A stretch of DNA of 33,335 nucleotides from Schoenoplectus triqueter (GCA_964058805.1 CAXKVV010001732.1:1-33335), one strand, 5' to 3'. Counted from the first letter of the stretch, positions 19,467 through 30,253 are shown. Numbers and translations: made by a program. The notes: generated by a model from the letters alone, not told the origin.

Positions 19467-21893
19467 GGGAGACCATACACACTTTCACATAAGTATATTT
19501 TGATTTCTTACTCTTTCATAATTAAAAGCTATTAAATTTTAAATTGAAGAAGAAAAACAAATACTTCCAAAAAGGAATATTATTTTGATCTTTTTTTAAA
19601 AAAATATTTATTTTTCTTCTTCAATTTATTCAAAAAAATATACATATTTTATTATAACCATTTTTCTTGAAATATTGTTTCTTATTCAATTTCTAAATTC
19701 CCGGTGAAATATGAAAGAAAAACAAAACAAAGATATACTTAAGGTGTTAATCCTTCTGAAATATGAAAGAAAAATAAATCTTTGATATTTCACCAGGACT
19801 GACACTTTTTTCTTCATATAATTGAGATCTAATATATAATAAAAAAATTGAAGAAGGAAAATAAATATTTTCAAAAAAGTTTCAAAAAATATATTTTTTA
19901 AATACTTATTTTTCTTGTTTAATTTCTATATTAACTCCTGTGAAATATAAAAGAAAAAGAAATCAAAGATATATTTAATTAAAGTTTTAATGGATATGAT
20001 ATTTTTATGAAACAGTGTATAATAGTACAAATTTAAAAATGAAATAATAATTTATCATAATCATTTATATATCATGCAATATTTAAAAAAAAATGAGGGA
20101 CTGAAATAAAAGTTTAGTCCCCAAGAGTAAATTATATATATATATATTTTCTGTTTAACAAAAAAAATTGGAGGGCCGAGAAAAAAGGGCCGACAACTTT
20201 TAGTATATTTATCAAGTTGGTTGCTATACTTAATTTATAAAAGAGTCATTGGAGAAGTCCATTATTTAATTGTCCACTCAATTATCTATCTTTTTATTTG
20301 CTAGATATATTAATGTGTTTGTTAATAAAGTATATTTTTTAACGATTGATGTTAATGTATTTTGTATTTAATTGTTACTAGGGCTATAATTCGGTCTTCT
20401 TCCCGACAATATAGTCTTCAAATAAATAATTAATAGTATAAAATTTTAAATACATCTAATAAAATTCCACATTAAAGAAAATTTAGACATAATATTTTTG
20501 AATGCGAAATGATAACAATAATGATAATACTAATTATTATAATTTTATCAAAAAAAAATAATTATAATAATAAATAATATAAATAGAACACATAATAATC
20601 TATAAATGATCATATAAAAAGTTGGATCATTTTTAGAGTTAAATTTCTCCTTCAATATATTACACACATTATTTTAAATGAAGAGAAATAAACTAATTTG
20701 TATGAACCATTGGATTCAAGAAAATGAATATATTAAAATAAAATTAATGGTAGAGAAAAATGATGATATGGCGTGCTTGAAAAACTTGGAAGCAAGTCTT
20801 TTTTATGTATTATGAATTAAAAAAAACTTTGTCATTCAATTATTATATATTTACAGTTAATAATTAACATATAAAAGGTCGATAGATGGACGAACACTTT
20901 TAAGAGAGTGGACCATAAACATTTTCCTTTATAAAATTTATTATATATATATTTGTTATGGTTTTCTTATCAAGTAGGTTGGAACCCGAAACAACTTCTC
21001 ACTAAACTCTTCAGTTGTTGTTTTTTTTATTTTAATTTAAAGTGAACAAATACATTCTGCTAGGGGTTTGCCATATAAAACGTCCAATATTTGTTATCAA
21101 GTCCAAAAATTCGTATGTAGTTAAAAAATTATTATGAAGACATAAGTTTCGTACGTACAGTTCAAAATTTATCATCAAGTCACAAATGCCACAAAAATGG
21201 CGTTTGTTTTTGGATTTTTGTTTAACTAATTGGAGTTGTGATTGTGAACAATTTGTAACATTTAAAAATTGCTTACAGTTATCACCAAAAGATACTGTGC
21301 TTAAACTGTGCTCCTCTAGACAAAAACTCCGTTTGATAATATATATTAACGTGTACATAAATTTCAAACATAAAACGAAGGCAGTGTCCTAAGTTTCTCA
21401 ATTTAGCAGTGATTAAACACAGAAGCTGCATCAATAAATCTGATCAATTGAAACAAGCGAATATTAAATTCCCGTGAGATAATTCTAACCAGTTTCTCTA
21501 TGGTCATTAGCTTGACCATTTGCTTCTCTAATAGTTTCTTTCGTGAATGTTTAATCCTCTCATTCTATCGGATTATGAAAATATCAAGACGTACGAGAGA
21601 AAAATATAAATGTATAATACTTAAACCACGCTTCCTAAGAGACCAAGTCCCAATCGAGAAGCACACACCACCTGTGACCAACTCTCTGTACCGTGACAAT
21701 AGCACCAACGTGAAACTTGTCATTGTCATCTAACAAAAAACTAATATATAAACTCAGTACAACACTGCAGTCGATCTTTAACAGTTAACACCTTCATATA
21801 CCCATTTAACTCCCAAGCAATTTAACAAAACACACATCAGCACAATCCATAATGCTAAACCAAATACTATTTAGCTAGCAAATGAACCAAAGA
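19467..21893. other. AT-rich intergenic DNA with a diverged ~240-bp direct duplication
   Basis: Around 19540-19990 two diverged copies share a (GTGAAATAT-AAAGAAAAA) block, at 19702 and at about 19940, each followed by AAAGATATA and a TTTTAAT-like run, and a preceding AAATA-TTATTTTTCTT block. A third GAAATATGAAAGAAAAATAA copy is at 19759. The rest to 21893 has no recognisable gene; the complementary ORFs at 21032-21392 show no domain. 21400-21893 is the 3' flank of the DUF1218 gene. Confidence 0.5.
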
Positions 21894-23213
21894 TCAAACC
21901 CGGGATCCACCAATCTGACCCTTGTTATCATCATCTTCCCTACCCCTAACGTCAGGCCCATAATCGGTCATCCCAACTCCCATTTCATTCTGGTGCTTGA
22001 CCCAGCCGCCGGTATCAGCTCGGGTGTAGCTCCAGAAGTATGTCAAATCGAACACCAGGGAGAGAAATGTCATGGCCGCAGCAGCAGCAAAGACACCCTT
22101 TCGAAGGGATGCACAAGTTACCAGATCATGCTTTGTGTAGTACCCAAGATACTTCGTGTGGTATGCATTTCTAACTGAACCGGCGATGAGACAGGCTTCA
22201 GCTATCAGGAAGGTAATCCTGAAATATGAAGAAATGGTGAGAAAGATGCATAGTATTGCTACTTGTAATAGCAGTAACAGGACATGCACTATGACAAGCT
22301 TATGATGCACATACTATGTACTATAAAGGCTAGTTTTGTCTCCCAGCAAGATACATGTCAAAGATGTTGAATCATGGATCTCTGATCCAATACTCATGTT
22401 CATTTGCACTAATCTATGTTTTGTATCCCAACCAATTCCTCCTGGAGACCACATCCTGGTTTCGTACAATTTACTGGTGCCGTTATCAGCATACTGGTAC
22501 ATAAGGATTGACTTGACAAAGAATCACAGATATATAAGGATTGAAACCAGTTCAAATTATCTTCTGGATTCCTAAAAGCTTCATATGTAGTTCATTTGAC
22601 TTTACCAAGAGAGTGTGAAGGAGGTGATAGCACATGTACGGGAGCCACCGGCTGACAAAACACGACCAAAACATAGGCATCGAGTGACCCCATTAATCAG
22701 TGCCTGACTGACAAGAAGAGTGAAGAAGGCTGACACTCCATAAGTGGTTGATGCATCAGAGTCATACACACAATATGTCCTCTCATCATACTCGTCAGGC
22801 ACTACTTTCCCCTTTAACAAAACAGATTGCAAGTCCAAATCAGTAATGGAAAAAAAGAAATTCTCCCAATTTAATTCATTTAATTGTGGTTGAAGATATA
22901 AGGCTGCCAGGTTGACATGTACTATAGACTAGTTTTGTACTGAAAATGCAACGATAGAGCAGTTACAATTTAACCTTATCTAATTATCTTGCACTTTTTC
23001 TTCTTGCTCGGACAGCCAGATCCAACCTTAAAAATTAAGGTTTCTCCATATAACACAAACAATTTTAAGAAATTAAAGGTAAGAAAAAGAGAAAAAAAGT
23101 AAAGTAAGGTTTACTGTGCTTCTGCGGCCCTCAGCGCCAATAGCGAGCAAGAAAGCAAACACATGAAGAAATGTCACCGCCGCCACAACAGCAATCGATT
23201 TAGAAATCCCCAT
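21894..23213 (-). CDS. DUF1218 family four-helix membrane protein
   Basis: Three minus-strand exons, 23213-23115, 22811-22606 and 22218-21894, join cleanly (phase 0, then phase 2) to 209 residues; both introns (303 and 387 bp) are GT-AG. Four hydrophobic segments at about 5-28, 56-76, 93-116 and 143-165 give a tetraspan topology. The family pattern is present: a GAEGRRST turn after helix 1, Cys47 before helix 2, the Cys-rich end of helix 2 (CLCFG, 78-82), Cys111 in helix 3, Cys137 and the RADTGGW-KHQNE motif (168-180) after helix 4. The C-terminus (186-209) is acidic and polar. Arabidopsis DUF1218 proteins include MWL1/MWL2 (lignin) and VCC (vein patterning); this subgroup, with the long GGWxKHQNE tail, is uncharacterised as far as I know. 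The ATG at 23213 directly precedes the first helix and follows a GA-rich 5' UTR. Confidence is high for family and structure, low for function. Confidence 0.93.
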
Positions 23214-24082
23214 CTCTCTCTCTCCTTCTCTTTTGAAATCACCAGTTCCTTCTTCCCAGTAGAGGAATCAGAAACGCTTCCGGATCTATCGTGCGGTTAC
23301 TGAGTGACCGCTAATTACAGTGGTTAGCTCGCTATGAGTCTAGTTTTTACTATCTCCCGAGCCGCTGCCTAATCTGGGCTGATGGTCGAAAGAGGAAAGA
23401 GGAAAGAGGAAAGGCGCTAAGTGCCCTTCTGGTCGCTTCGGCTGGCAGCGGCGAAGCCGAGCCCAGTGGCATGAGATTTTGTGCGAGTGCGAGTGTGTGG
23501 GGGGAAGCAACACCGCTGTCTTTTTCGGCTCTTCTTTGTGTACTTCGTTTGTTTGTGTTGGTGGAGGTCAGTTGGACTTGGGCCTTAACTGGTCCGACAT
23601 GGTCAATTTCTTGTTGGACTCTGGCACCGACTCTGAATTTCTTCTATTCTTTTTCTCCCTTTCATTATGTGACCTTATGTAAAGAATCGGAACATAGAAG
23701 CGTTTGGAAAACTATGAGCCCGGATCTATTTTTTCTTCCCTTGTTTCATTAAAAAATAATTCTTTTCTTCATTTCAGATAAAAGTGACTCATTAATCCTT
23801 GCTTTCAAGCTGATGCCACGTATGAGTATGACGTTCGATTCCTTCAATTGTTGGCACGATAGAGAGGAGTAACTGTTCGAGTCCTTCAATTAATAATCCC
23901 CTCAAGATACTTGAGAGCCGATCTTCTCTGCCTAGCTCTTTGTTCGGAAATTGTTGGCACGATCAGCTTCATTATTTAATCCTCTGCACCATCGATCCAG
24001 TTTCTCTTGGAAGCAGCCCTCAAAATATTCTTGGGCGATGTGATATATACGGAACATATATGTATGTATCGAGGTGATCTGC
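23214..24082. promoter_or_regulatory. Divergent intergenic region between the DUF1218 and bHLH genes
   Basis: This 0.9-kb gap is GC-richer than any other non-coding part of the window, especially 23230-23640. On the DUF1218 side the minus strand has GA repeats immediately before the ATG (23214-23230) and a heptamer repeat AAAGAGG x3 at 23389-23413 on the plus strand. GA tracts are typical of plant 5' UTRs and bind BPC-type factors. The motif TTGTTGGCACGAT occurs twice (about 23850 and 23951). No TATA box is convincing on either strand. The ORFs here (23471-23752, 23932-24123) have no recognisable domain. Confidence 0.45.
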
Positions 24083-24161
24083 TGGGAGCTCTGCTTTGGA
24101 AATGGAAAGGTTGCGCAGTTCAATCGATCGTGATACCATCACCATGCCCTTCCAGTCTAAG
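24083..24161 (+). pseudogene. Candidate first exon with a degenerate phytochrome-binding motif
   Basis: In one frame 24083-24130 reads WELCFGNGKVAQFNRS, then a stop. This resembles the N-terminal active-phytochrome-B-binding motif of PIFs (roughly EL-x-W/F-E-NGQ) with Gly and Lys in place of the usual Glu and Gln. The frame that would splice in phase to the bHLH exons is different: ATG at 24102, ending ...MPFQSK at 24161, then AAG|GCAAGC, a GC-AG donor. The motif and the splice-compatible frame do not agree, which suggests a frameshifted relic or a chance match in a 5' UTR. No better first exon was found between here and 26769. Confidence 0.35.
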
Positions 24162-27100
24162 GCAAGCATCAGTTCTAGATAGCTAGTAATTGCAAATTGA
24201 ATTAATTGTGCATGCGCATATAGGATTTATATATATAATAATATATAGGTTCACATGCTAAGAGAAAATAACACATCAGAAAAGAGAGAGAAAAACAGTC
24301 GTGTGTGTTTGTAATTTTAGTTTATGAACAACAGAAAAAGTGTGAGTTATTTAAAATATCCTCTCATTCTTATACCTAGTTGAATCAAATTGTTTATTAA
24401 AAATCCGAGTGAGCACTCGAATTGTACTCGGAGAGCAAGTCCAGCAACTTGTGATTCAATGTTTATGACATCTTTTGGCCACTTCTCTATAACCAAGAGA
24501 AAAAAAGGTGTCTTGTGTGCCCTATATAGAGAGAGTGTTTGGTTAGCATGTTTTTGTTAGCATTTTGGTTAATGAGTTAAATTTTTTAAAATTTTAATTT
24601 AAGTAGCTTAATAAAATTTTTATATCATAATTTTGTAGAATACTATATTTCATCGTATTTGGAATCAGATTACTATACTTAATGATTTTTGAAAGATAAC
24701 TTTGAAATAAAAGAAAAATAATAAAAATCATATGTCAAAAAAATTTATTTTCTAAAAATCGTTAAGCATAGCAAACTAATTTCAAATACGATGAAAAATT
24801 AGTATACCACAAGATTATGATATAAAGATTTTATTGAACTACTTAAATTAATGAAAAATTAAAATTTGACTCGTTAGCATTTCAGGTTGAAATGCTAACG
24901 GAAGTATACTAGACAAACTCTCTCTATATAGAGAGTAAAGCTAGCGTGCTTCTAAGAGCACGAAACTCTTCCGTGATTTTAACTCAAAAAATATATCAAA
25001 TGATCTCCAAATTTTGATTTATCACTCTCATAAAATTCTTCATATTGAAATCTTGTGGGTTACAAAAATTTGGAGTGTTTTGAGTTTCTTAAGTCACTCT
25101 TTTCAATATTTGAAAATAATATACAAACATTGAATATTTTATTTTATTTTTAGAGTTGATTTTCAAAAATTGAAAAGAGTGACTTAGAAAATTTGAAACA
25201 CTCTAAATTTTTGTATCTATAAGATTTTAATATGAAGAATTTAATAAGAGTGATAAATCAAAATTTGAATATCATTTGATATATATTTTGAGCTAGAATC
25301 ACGCTAGCTTTACTCTATATATATATATAGAGAGAATTTGACTACGGTGCTACGCGTAGTACAGATGACTCGTGTGTTACGGATTGTTTTTCCATCTTTA
25401 AAGTTTAAATGGTCGATCCGACCGGTCAAAATATTTTTCGTATGAAAATCTAGAGCGAGATCAAATTTTAATTTTTTAAGATTTTTTTACTATTTTTTAA
25501 GATAGCTTGAAAATGACTCATTTTGAATGACTCATAATAATTAAATTAAGTGATTTTTTAGTTATTTTAAAAATAATAACAAAATTCTAAAAAAATATAA
25601 AATTTGATCCCAACTAGATTTTCATATGAAAAATATTTTAACCGGTCATATCGACTATTTGAACTTTGCAGACGGAGAAACGGTCTGTAGCACACAGACC
25701 ATCCGTCCTACGCGTAGCACCGTAGCCACTAGACACGGAACCCCTCCGTGATCCTATCTCAAAAAATATATTAAATGATCTCCAAATTTTGATTTAATAC
25801 TCTCATTAAATTCTTCATATTGAAATATTATGAGGTACAAGAATTTGGATGTTTTAAGTTTTCTAGATCACTCTTTTCAATTTTTGGAAATCAACACTAA
25901 AAATAATAATAGAATATTCAATGTTTGGACGTTATTTTTAAAAATTGAAAAGAGCGACTTAAAAAACTCGAAACACCTCCAATTTTTTTACCCTATAATA
26001 TTTCAATATGAAGAAATTAATGAGAGTGATAAATCATAATTTGGAGATCATTTGATAGATTTTTTGAGCTAGGATCATGAAGGGCCTCCGTGCTCTTAGG
26101 AGCACGCTAGTCTTACTCTATATATGTAGAGTGAGGCTATGGTGCTTCGCGAAGCTCAAAACCCCCCGTACTTCGTGTTCATATCTCAAATTTGAAAGTT
26201 CAAACAACCGATCCAAACCGTTGAACATTATCTTCATATTGAAATATCCTTAGAGATCAAATTATATATATATTTTTTGAAATGTATTATTATTTTTTAA
26301 ATGGGTACAAAGTTTGCTGATCTAACGATTTCTGCACCATCCAAAACTAGTGATTTTGTACCCATCTAAAAAATAGCAAAAAATAAAAAATATATAAATT
26401 TTGATCTCCAAAGATAGTTCAATATGAAGATCATTTTTAACGGTTTGGATCGGTCATTTGAACTTTCAAATTCAAGATATGAACACGAAGCACATGAGGT
26501 TTTGTGTTTCGCGAAACACCATAACCTCACTATATATATATATATATATATATTGTGTGTGTGTGAAGAAACATACTGGTCAAATTAAAAATATTAACCA
26601 ATCTATGCAAATCCGTGCATGCACTTGATGCTAATTATGTCTGCATACGTGTTTGTAAAATACACAGATATATTGGTCAACAATAACAAATTTACTTCTT
26701 GTGTTGACAAGTTCATGATCATTCAAAAATATGCTTATTAATTAGTTGGTATGAATGCTTGCTTTTAGGCGACTGAGCGTCCAAGGAAGCGAAGAAATCA
26801 AACAGCCCAAACACACAAGTTGACTGAAAAGGTCGGAAAAATTAATGCATCATCTTGTATGATTGGTGTCAGAAAATCTGTCAGATAATTCCTCTATAAG
26901 ATCTCTTTTTTACCCTTTCCTTGTTAGATTGATATTACAACGTCCGTGCATTAGTTTAAATTTTGAATTTTACGTAAAATATGTCGATCCGAACCGTTCA
27001 ATTTAATCTTCATATCAAACTTTAATAGGTAGCCAAATTTTTGTATTTTTTTGTATTTTTTTGTTATTTTTTTTGCATGATGAGAAAATCGTCAAATTGG

Positions 27101-28291
27101 ACGATTCAGAATTTTTAAATCAAATAATTTTCTCCTCATGCAAAAAAATTTCAAAAAAATACAAAATTTGTCTAGCTATTAGAGTTTGATATGAAGATTA
27201 TATTGAACGGTTCGGATCGGATATATTTTACGTAAAAATCAAAATTTTGAGTTAATGCACGGATGCATTCGTGCATAGCAATGCACCGTAGCCTCACTCT
27301 TACATCTATTAATTGTTGCCTACGTAATTTCTTTTGTGAAAATTAGTCTGAAAATCTTTCTTTCTATTCCTTTCAGAAACCTAATTTCTTATTTTCGAAT
27401 CCTTTCCATAAGAAATGATAGGACTTACACAATTTTTTCTTTTTTTTGAACCTTTTAAATATGTAAGTAACTAATTTAATCTCTAATAAATAATTATAGG
27501 TTTATTGAAATCATACTCTTCAAGATCCTCTAAAAAATTACCATAGCAAAAAAAATCAAAAGTAAATACAAATATGAAAATTCCTCATACAACGGAATTT
27601 AATTGCACTTAATTGCTTTAATTGCTTTGATATCATGGGTACAATTTTTTGGTTGATTCCCTATGGTTTTAGAAGTGTCATTGAGTTTCTTGTTTTATTA
27701 TTTTATGTAGTAAGACATATAAATGATATGGAATTAATATATGTAATGAAGACTAAACGTAATGAGTACTTGTTGCTATTTTCATTAAAGTCCTATTTGT
27801 GCAGTCAAAATGACCAAAAGTAAATGTCAAGAAAAAACTCACCTTTATAAAACTACTTCAAAAAAATTCAATGTGTTAATTAATTAATATGAACATATTT
27901 AGGACGTCTCACAGTCGAAATTAATATTTATAGATATCTCTACAGTGTGTACAGTAAAAAAAGATTTTTTAATTAGTTCAAGTAGGAAACAGTTAATTAA
28001 ACATTCTAAAACTCTGAAATCTTATATTTCTAATGTAGAAGCGTCGGCATAGAATCAAAGCTAGAATGAAGGTATTACAAGAGCTCATTCCAAATTCTCA
28101 GAAGGTATATATAATTACTCTTAACTTGTACTAATTATTGATATAATTTAGAAATTCTCTTTTGCAATTGTTCCGACAAATTAATACATGTATCATCTTG
28201 ATTTAAGTTGGACAGAGCATCGCTGCTAGAGAAAGCGATATCTCACATTAAGACCCTTCAATGGCACCTTCAGGTATGTGCAACGCTAACT

Positions 28292-28329
<38 letters not shown>

Positions 28330-28739
28330 ATATATATAGAGAGATAGACTATTGTGAAAACGTTTGCATTTCAGTCGATATGTAAATGGATTAAAAATTA
28401 TATTTTAAAATCTAAAAAAATTTAATTTATAATTTTCATATGAAAATCTTGTGGGATACAAACATTTAGAGTGTTTTGAGTTTTTTAAGTTACTCTTTTG
28501 AATTTTTAAAAAAACAACACACACATTGAATATTTATTATTATTTTTAGAGCTATTTTTTCAAAAATTCAAAAGAGTTGGTTAAAAAAACTCAAAACACT
28601 CCAAATTTTTGTATTCCATAAGGTTTTCATATGAAGATTTTAATGAAAACCATGAATTGAAATTTTTGAGATTTTAAAATATAATTTTTGATCCATTTGC
28701 ATATCGGCTGAAATGCAAAAGTTTTCACAATAGTCTATC

Positions 28740-28772
<33 letters not shown>

Positions 28773-29941
28773 ACTATTGTGAAAACGTTTGCATTTCGAG
28801 TCTAAGTGCATACGGCTCAAATTTTATCGTAACACATCAGAAATTCAAAATTATCATTCTCATTAAATTATTTACATCAAAATATTGGGGGATATAAAAA
28901 TTTGGGGTATTTCGAGTTTTCTAAGTATTTGTTTTGGATTTTTGAAAATCAGAACTAAAATAATAATAAAATATTGAATTGTTGTTGCTGATTTTCAAAA
29001 ATCCAAAACAAATACTTAGAAAACTCAAAATACTCTAATTTTTTGTATCCTCAATATTTTAATATGAAGAATTTAATGAGAATGATAATTTTGAATTTCA
29101 GACGTATTACGATAAAATTTGAGCCATATATACTTGGGCTCGAAATGCAAACATTTTCACAATAATCTAACTCTATATATACGCATGAGGAATAAACAAT
29201 TAAAGGATTCCATTTCTCTCTCTTTATTATTACCTAAGTGTACACAACAAATATAACACGAGTGATTCTATATAAATGACTCTTTATATATAGGTAATAG
29301 TTTAGTTTAGTTTGAGGCAGTGGCAGATTCATGCATGACGGATTTGTTGAAATATAAACATAATTATAATATAATAATGTCTATAACCAATAATAATAAT
29401 TTGTTGTATGATTATTTTGTTTCTGATTTTCTGCGAGTGACTGAGTGGAAATGACCACTACTCTTCCTGGTCGTTAAACCAATCAAAATATATGTAAAGT
29501 AAAAGCAAAGGGACCATTACACGCAAAGGTTTTTTTTCCATTTTATTATTATGAACTCTTATCACATTCTCTTGCCTTATACTTCTCTAATTAAAATCCT
29601 CTGTATCACTTATCATTTTCAAAATGTAGATCATGCATGGAATGAAATCATATCCATACTCATTTCCGCCTCCATTACAATACGCCCAAGCAAGTGAATT
29701 ACCCCCATTTGTGCCTCCAATTCCATCAAATATGGGCTTTGGAACGGGCTTGAGTTCCAACATGTCAACAATTCAGCAGCATTTTGCACTTGGTGTCCCC
29801 TACACTCTTCCTTTTTGGCGTTCAACAGGAAATTTCATGCCAGTGCCATCTCTACATCCAAATGGACCAAATCCGTACTTCCAGCCACATACAAAGTCGA
29901 CTTTCTTGCCACCACAGTTCCCAGCAACTTCGCCAAAGTAG
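24102..29941 (+). CDS. PIF-like bHLH transcription factor, atypical, 5' end uncertain
   Basis: Four exons are well supported: 26769-26831 (63 nt), 28039-28104 (66 nt), 28208-28273 (66 nt) and 29630-29941 (103 codons plus stop), all phase 0 with GT-AG introns. Together they encode a basic region with KRRNQTAQTHKLTEK, then KRRHRIKARM, helix 1 ending LQELIPNSQK, the LDRASLLEKA loop and helix 2 ending IKTLQWHLQ. The DNA-contact spacing H-x3-E-x3-R is kept. Exons of 66 nt split before the RRR-RI run and after IPN-x-x-K are, from memory, the arrangement of the phytochrome-interacting factor (PIF) subfamily, and IM after helix 2 and the Pro/Phe/Met-rich tail also fit. Odd features are KARM where PIFs have NEKM, Trp in helix 2, and almost no N-terminal half. 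The first exon (24102-24161, 20 residues from an ATG) joins only through a GC-AG intron and is doubtful; with it the protein has 188 residues. The gene may encode a truncated nuclear regulator or be decaying. Confidence 0.72.
24523..24930. mobile_element. MITE A, 408 bp
   Basis: Tips TATATAGAGAGAGTGTTTGG and AAACTCTCTCTATATA. The arms pair across the whole element (for example AATTTAAGTAGCTTAATAAAAT against ATTTTATTGAACTACTTAAAT). The right subterminal palindrome is GTTAGCATTTCAGGTTGAAATGCTAAC, a 12-bp perfect stem with a 3-base centre. Confidence 0.85.
24925..25329. mobile_element. MITE B, about 400 bp
   Basis: Tips GAGAGTAAAGCTAGCGTG and CACGCTAGCTTTACTC. Just inside the left tip is the dyad CGTGCTTCTAAGAGCACG. 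The core arms (ATGATCTCCAAATTTTGATTT and AAATCAAAATTTGAATATCAT) pair around an AT-rich centre. Shares its core with D and I, and part of it with G and H. Confidence 0.85.
25330..25732. mobile_element. MITE C, about 400 bp
   Basis: Subterminal CTACGGTGCTACGCGTAG on the left and CTACGCGTAGCACCGTAG on the right are exact inverses, each containing the perfect dyad CTACGCGTAG. The arms with GGTCGATCCGACCGGTCA and TGACCGGTC-like sequence extend the pairing. The right TA tract is absent. Confidence 0.85.
25733..26121. mobile_element. MITE D, left-truncated relative of B
   Basis: Begins directly at CACGGAACCCCTCCGTGATC, lacking the terminal AGAGTAAGACTAGCGTGCTC that survives on the right (GTGCTCTTAGGAGCACGCTAG then TCTTACTCTATATA). 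The interior closely matches B. Confidence 0.8.
26128..26530. mobile_element. MITE E, about 400 bp
   Basis: Tips AGTGAGGCTATGGTG and CACCATAACCTCACT. Subterminal dyads are GCTTCGCGAAGC (left) and TGTTTCGCGAAACA (right). The arms ATCCAAACCGTTGAACATTA and AACGGTTTGGATCGG pair. Tips are nearly those of F and related to C. Confidence 0.85.
26941..27301. mobile_element. MITE F, left-truncated, in the second bHLH intron
   Basis: Palindromic arms (TTTTACGTAAAATATGTCGA against CGGATATATTTTACGTAAAA; CCGTGCATTA against TAATGCACGG). The right end carries about 35 further bases, ending GCACCGTAGCCTCACT, that are missing on the left. The tip matches E. Confidence 0.8.
28337..28741. mobile_element. MITE G, about 405 bp, in the fourth bHLH intron
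   Basis: Tips AGATAGACTATTGTGAAAAC and GTTTTCACAATAGTCTATCT flank full-length arms. It lies between a TA/GA-rich tract (about 28290-28336) and a (TA)n tract (about 28740-28767). The internal block TTAGAGTGTTTTGAGTTTTTT is shared with B. Confidence 0.85.
28768..29172. mobile_element. MITE H, about 405 bp, abutting G
   Basis: Tips AGTTAGACTATTGTGAAAAC and its inverse at GAAATGCAAACATTTTCACA, on to ATCTAACTCT. The (TA)n tract at 28740-28767 joins it to G. It shares the tip with G, but the interior (TTTGTTTTGGATTTTTGAAAATC and its inverse) is its own. Confidence 0.85.
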
Positions 29942-30253
29942 GATTTTACGAGCAGAGCATCGTCAAGATTTTCTCCAAAGATAAGATCATGAATGGAAAT
30001 GCAATGGAAATTTACTCGATTAATTTTACTATATGTCATACTAAGTGACCAGATGTGGTCACCAGTCTTTCCGAGTTTTGAGACCTTTTGTCATGGCTGT
30101 CGTATTGCATTTTATAATATTAAAGTAAAATTAAGAAGCCTTATCATGAGACAATTTCCCACCGTGTATGATGTGATTATAAATTATTGAGAACTTTATT
30201 TGTTTAAAATACAGCCGATTGGCACCATAGTTAAAAACCGTTATATACAAATA
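29942..30253. other. bHLH gene 3' flank
   Basis: Probable 3' UTR and flank. No second coding exon is clear after the stop at 29939-29941. The overlapping short ORFs have no recognisable domain. Confidence 0.4.

Larger units (their letters stand above)
24523..26553. mobile_element. Head-to-tail array of five palindromic MITEs in (TA)n tracts
   Basis: Five near-complete palindromes of about 400 bp occupy almost all of this 2-kb block inside the first bHLH intron. The A-B, B-C and D-E junctions are single TA tracts (CTCTCTATATAGAGAG; CTCTATATATATATATAGAGAG; CTCTATATATGTAGAG). The C-D junction lacks one and D's left tip is missing. The last member abuts (TA)n and (GT)n at 26530-26565. Insertion into TA dinucleotide repeats is known for the rice Micron family; the equivalence here is inference. 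Members are listed separately. Confidence 0.85.

Noticed and set aside
21032..21392. Complementary ORFs of 111 and 68 codons
   Set aside because: Open on both strands, AT-rich, with no domain or splice context.
22314..22575. ORFs in the DUF1218 second intron
   Set aside because: They lie within a well-defined GT-AG intron and have no domain.
24038..24178. Frame containing GDLLGALLWKWKGCAVQS as an alternative PIF N-terminus
   Set aside because: It looks vaguely like an APB motif but ends without a usable donor in phase with 26769; kept only as part of the uncertainty about the first exon.
29784..30190. Several short ORFs overlapping the last bHLH exon
   Set aside because: Alternative frames of the Pro/Phe-rich exon and its 3' flank; the 29630-29941 frame is the one in phase with helix 2.
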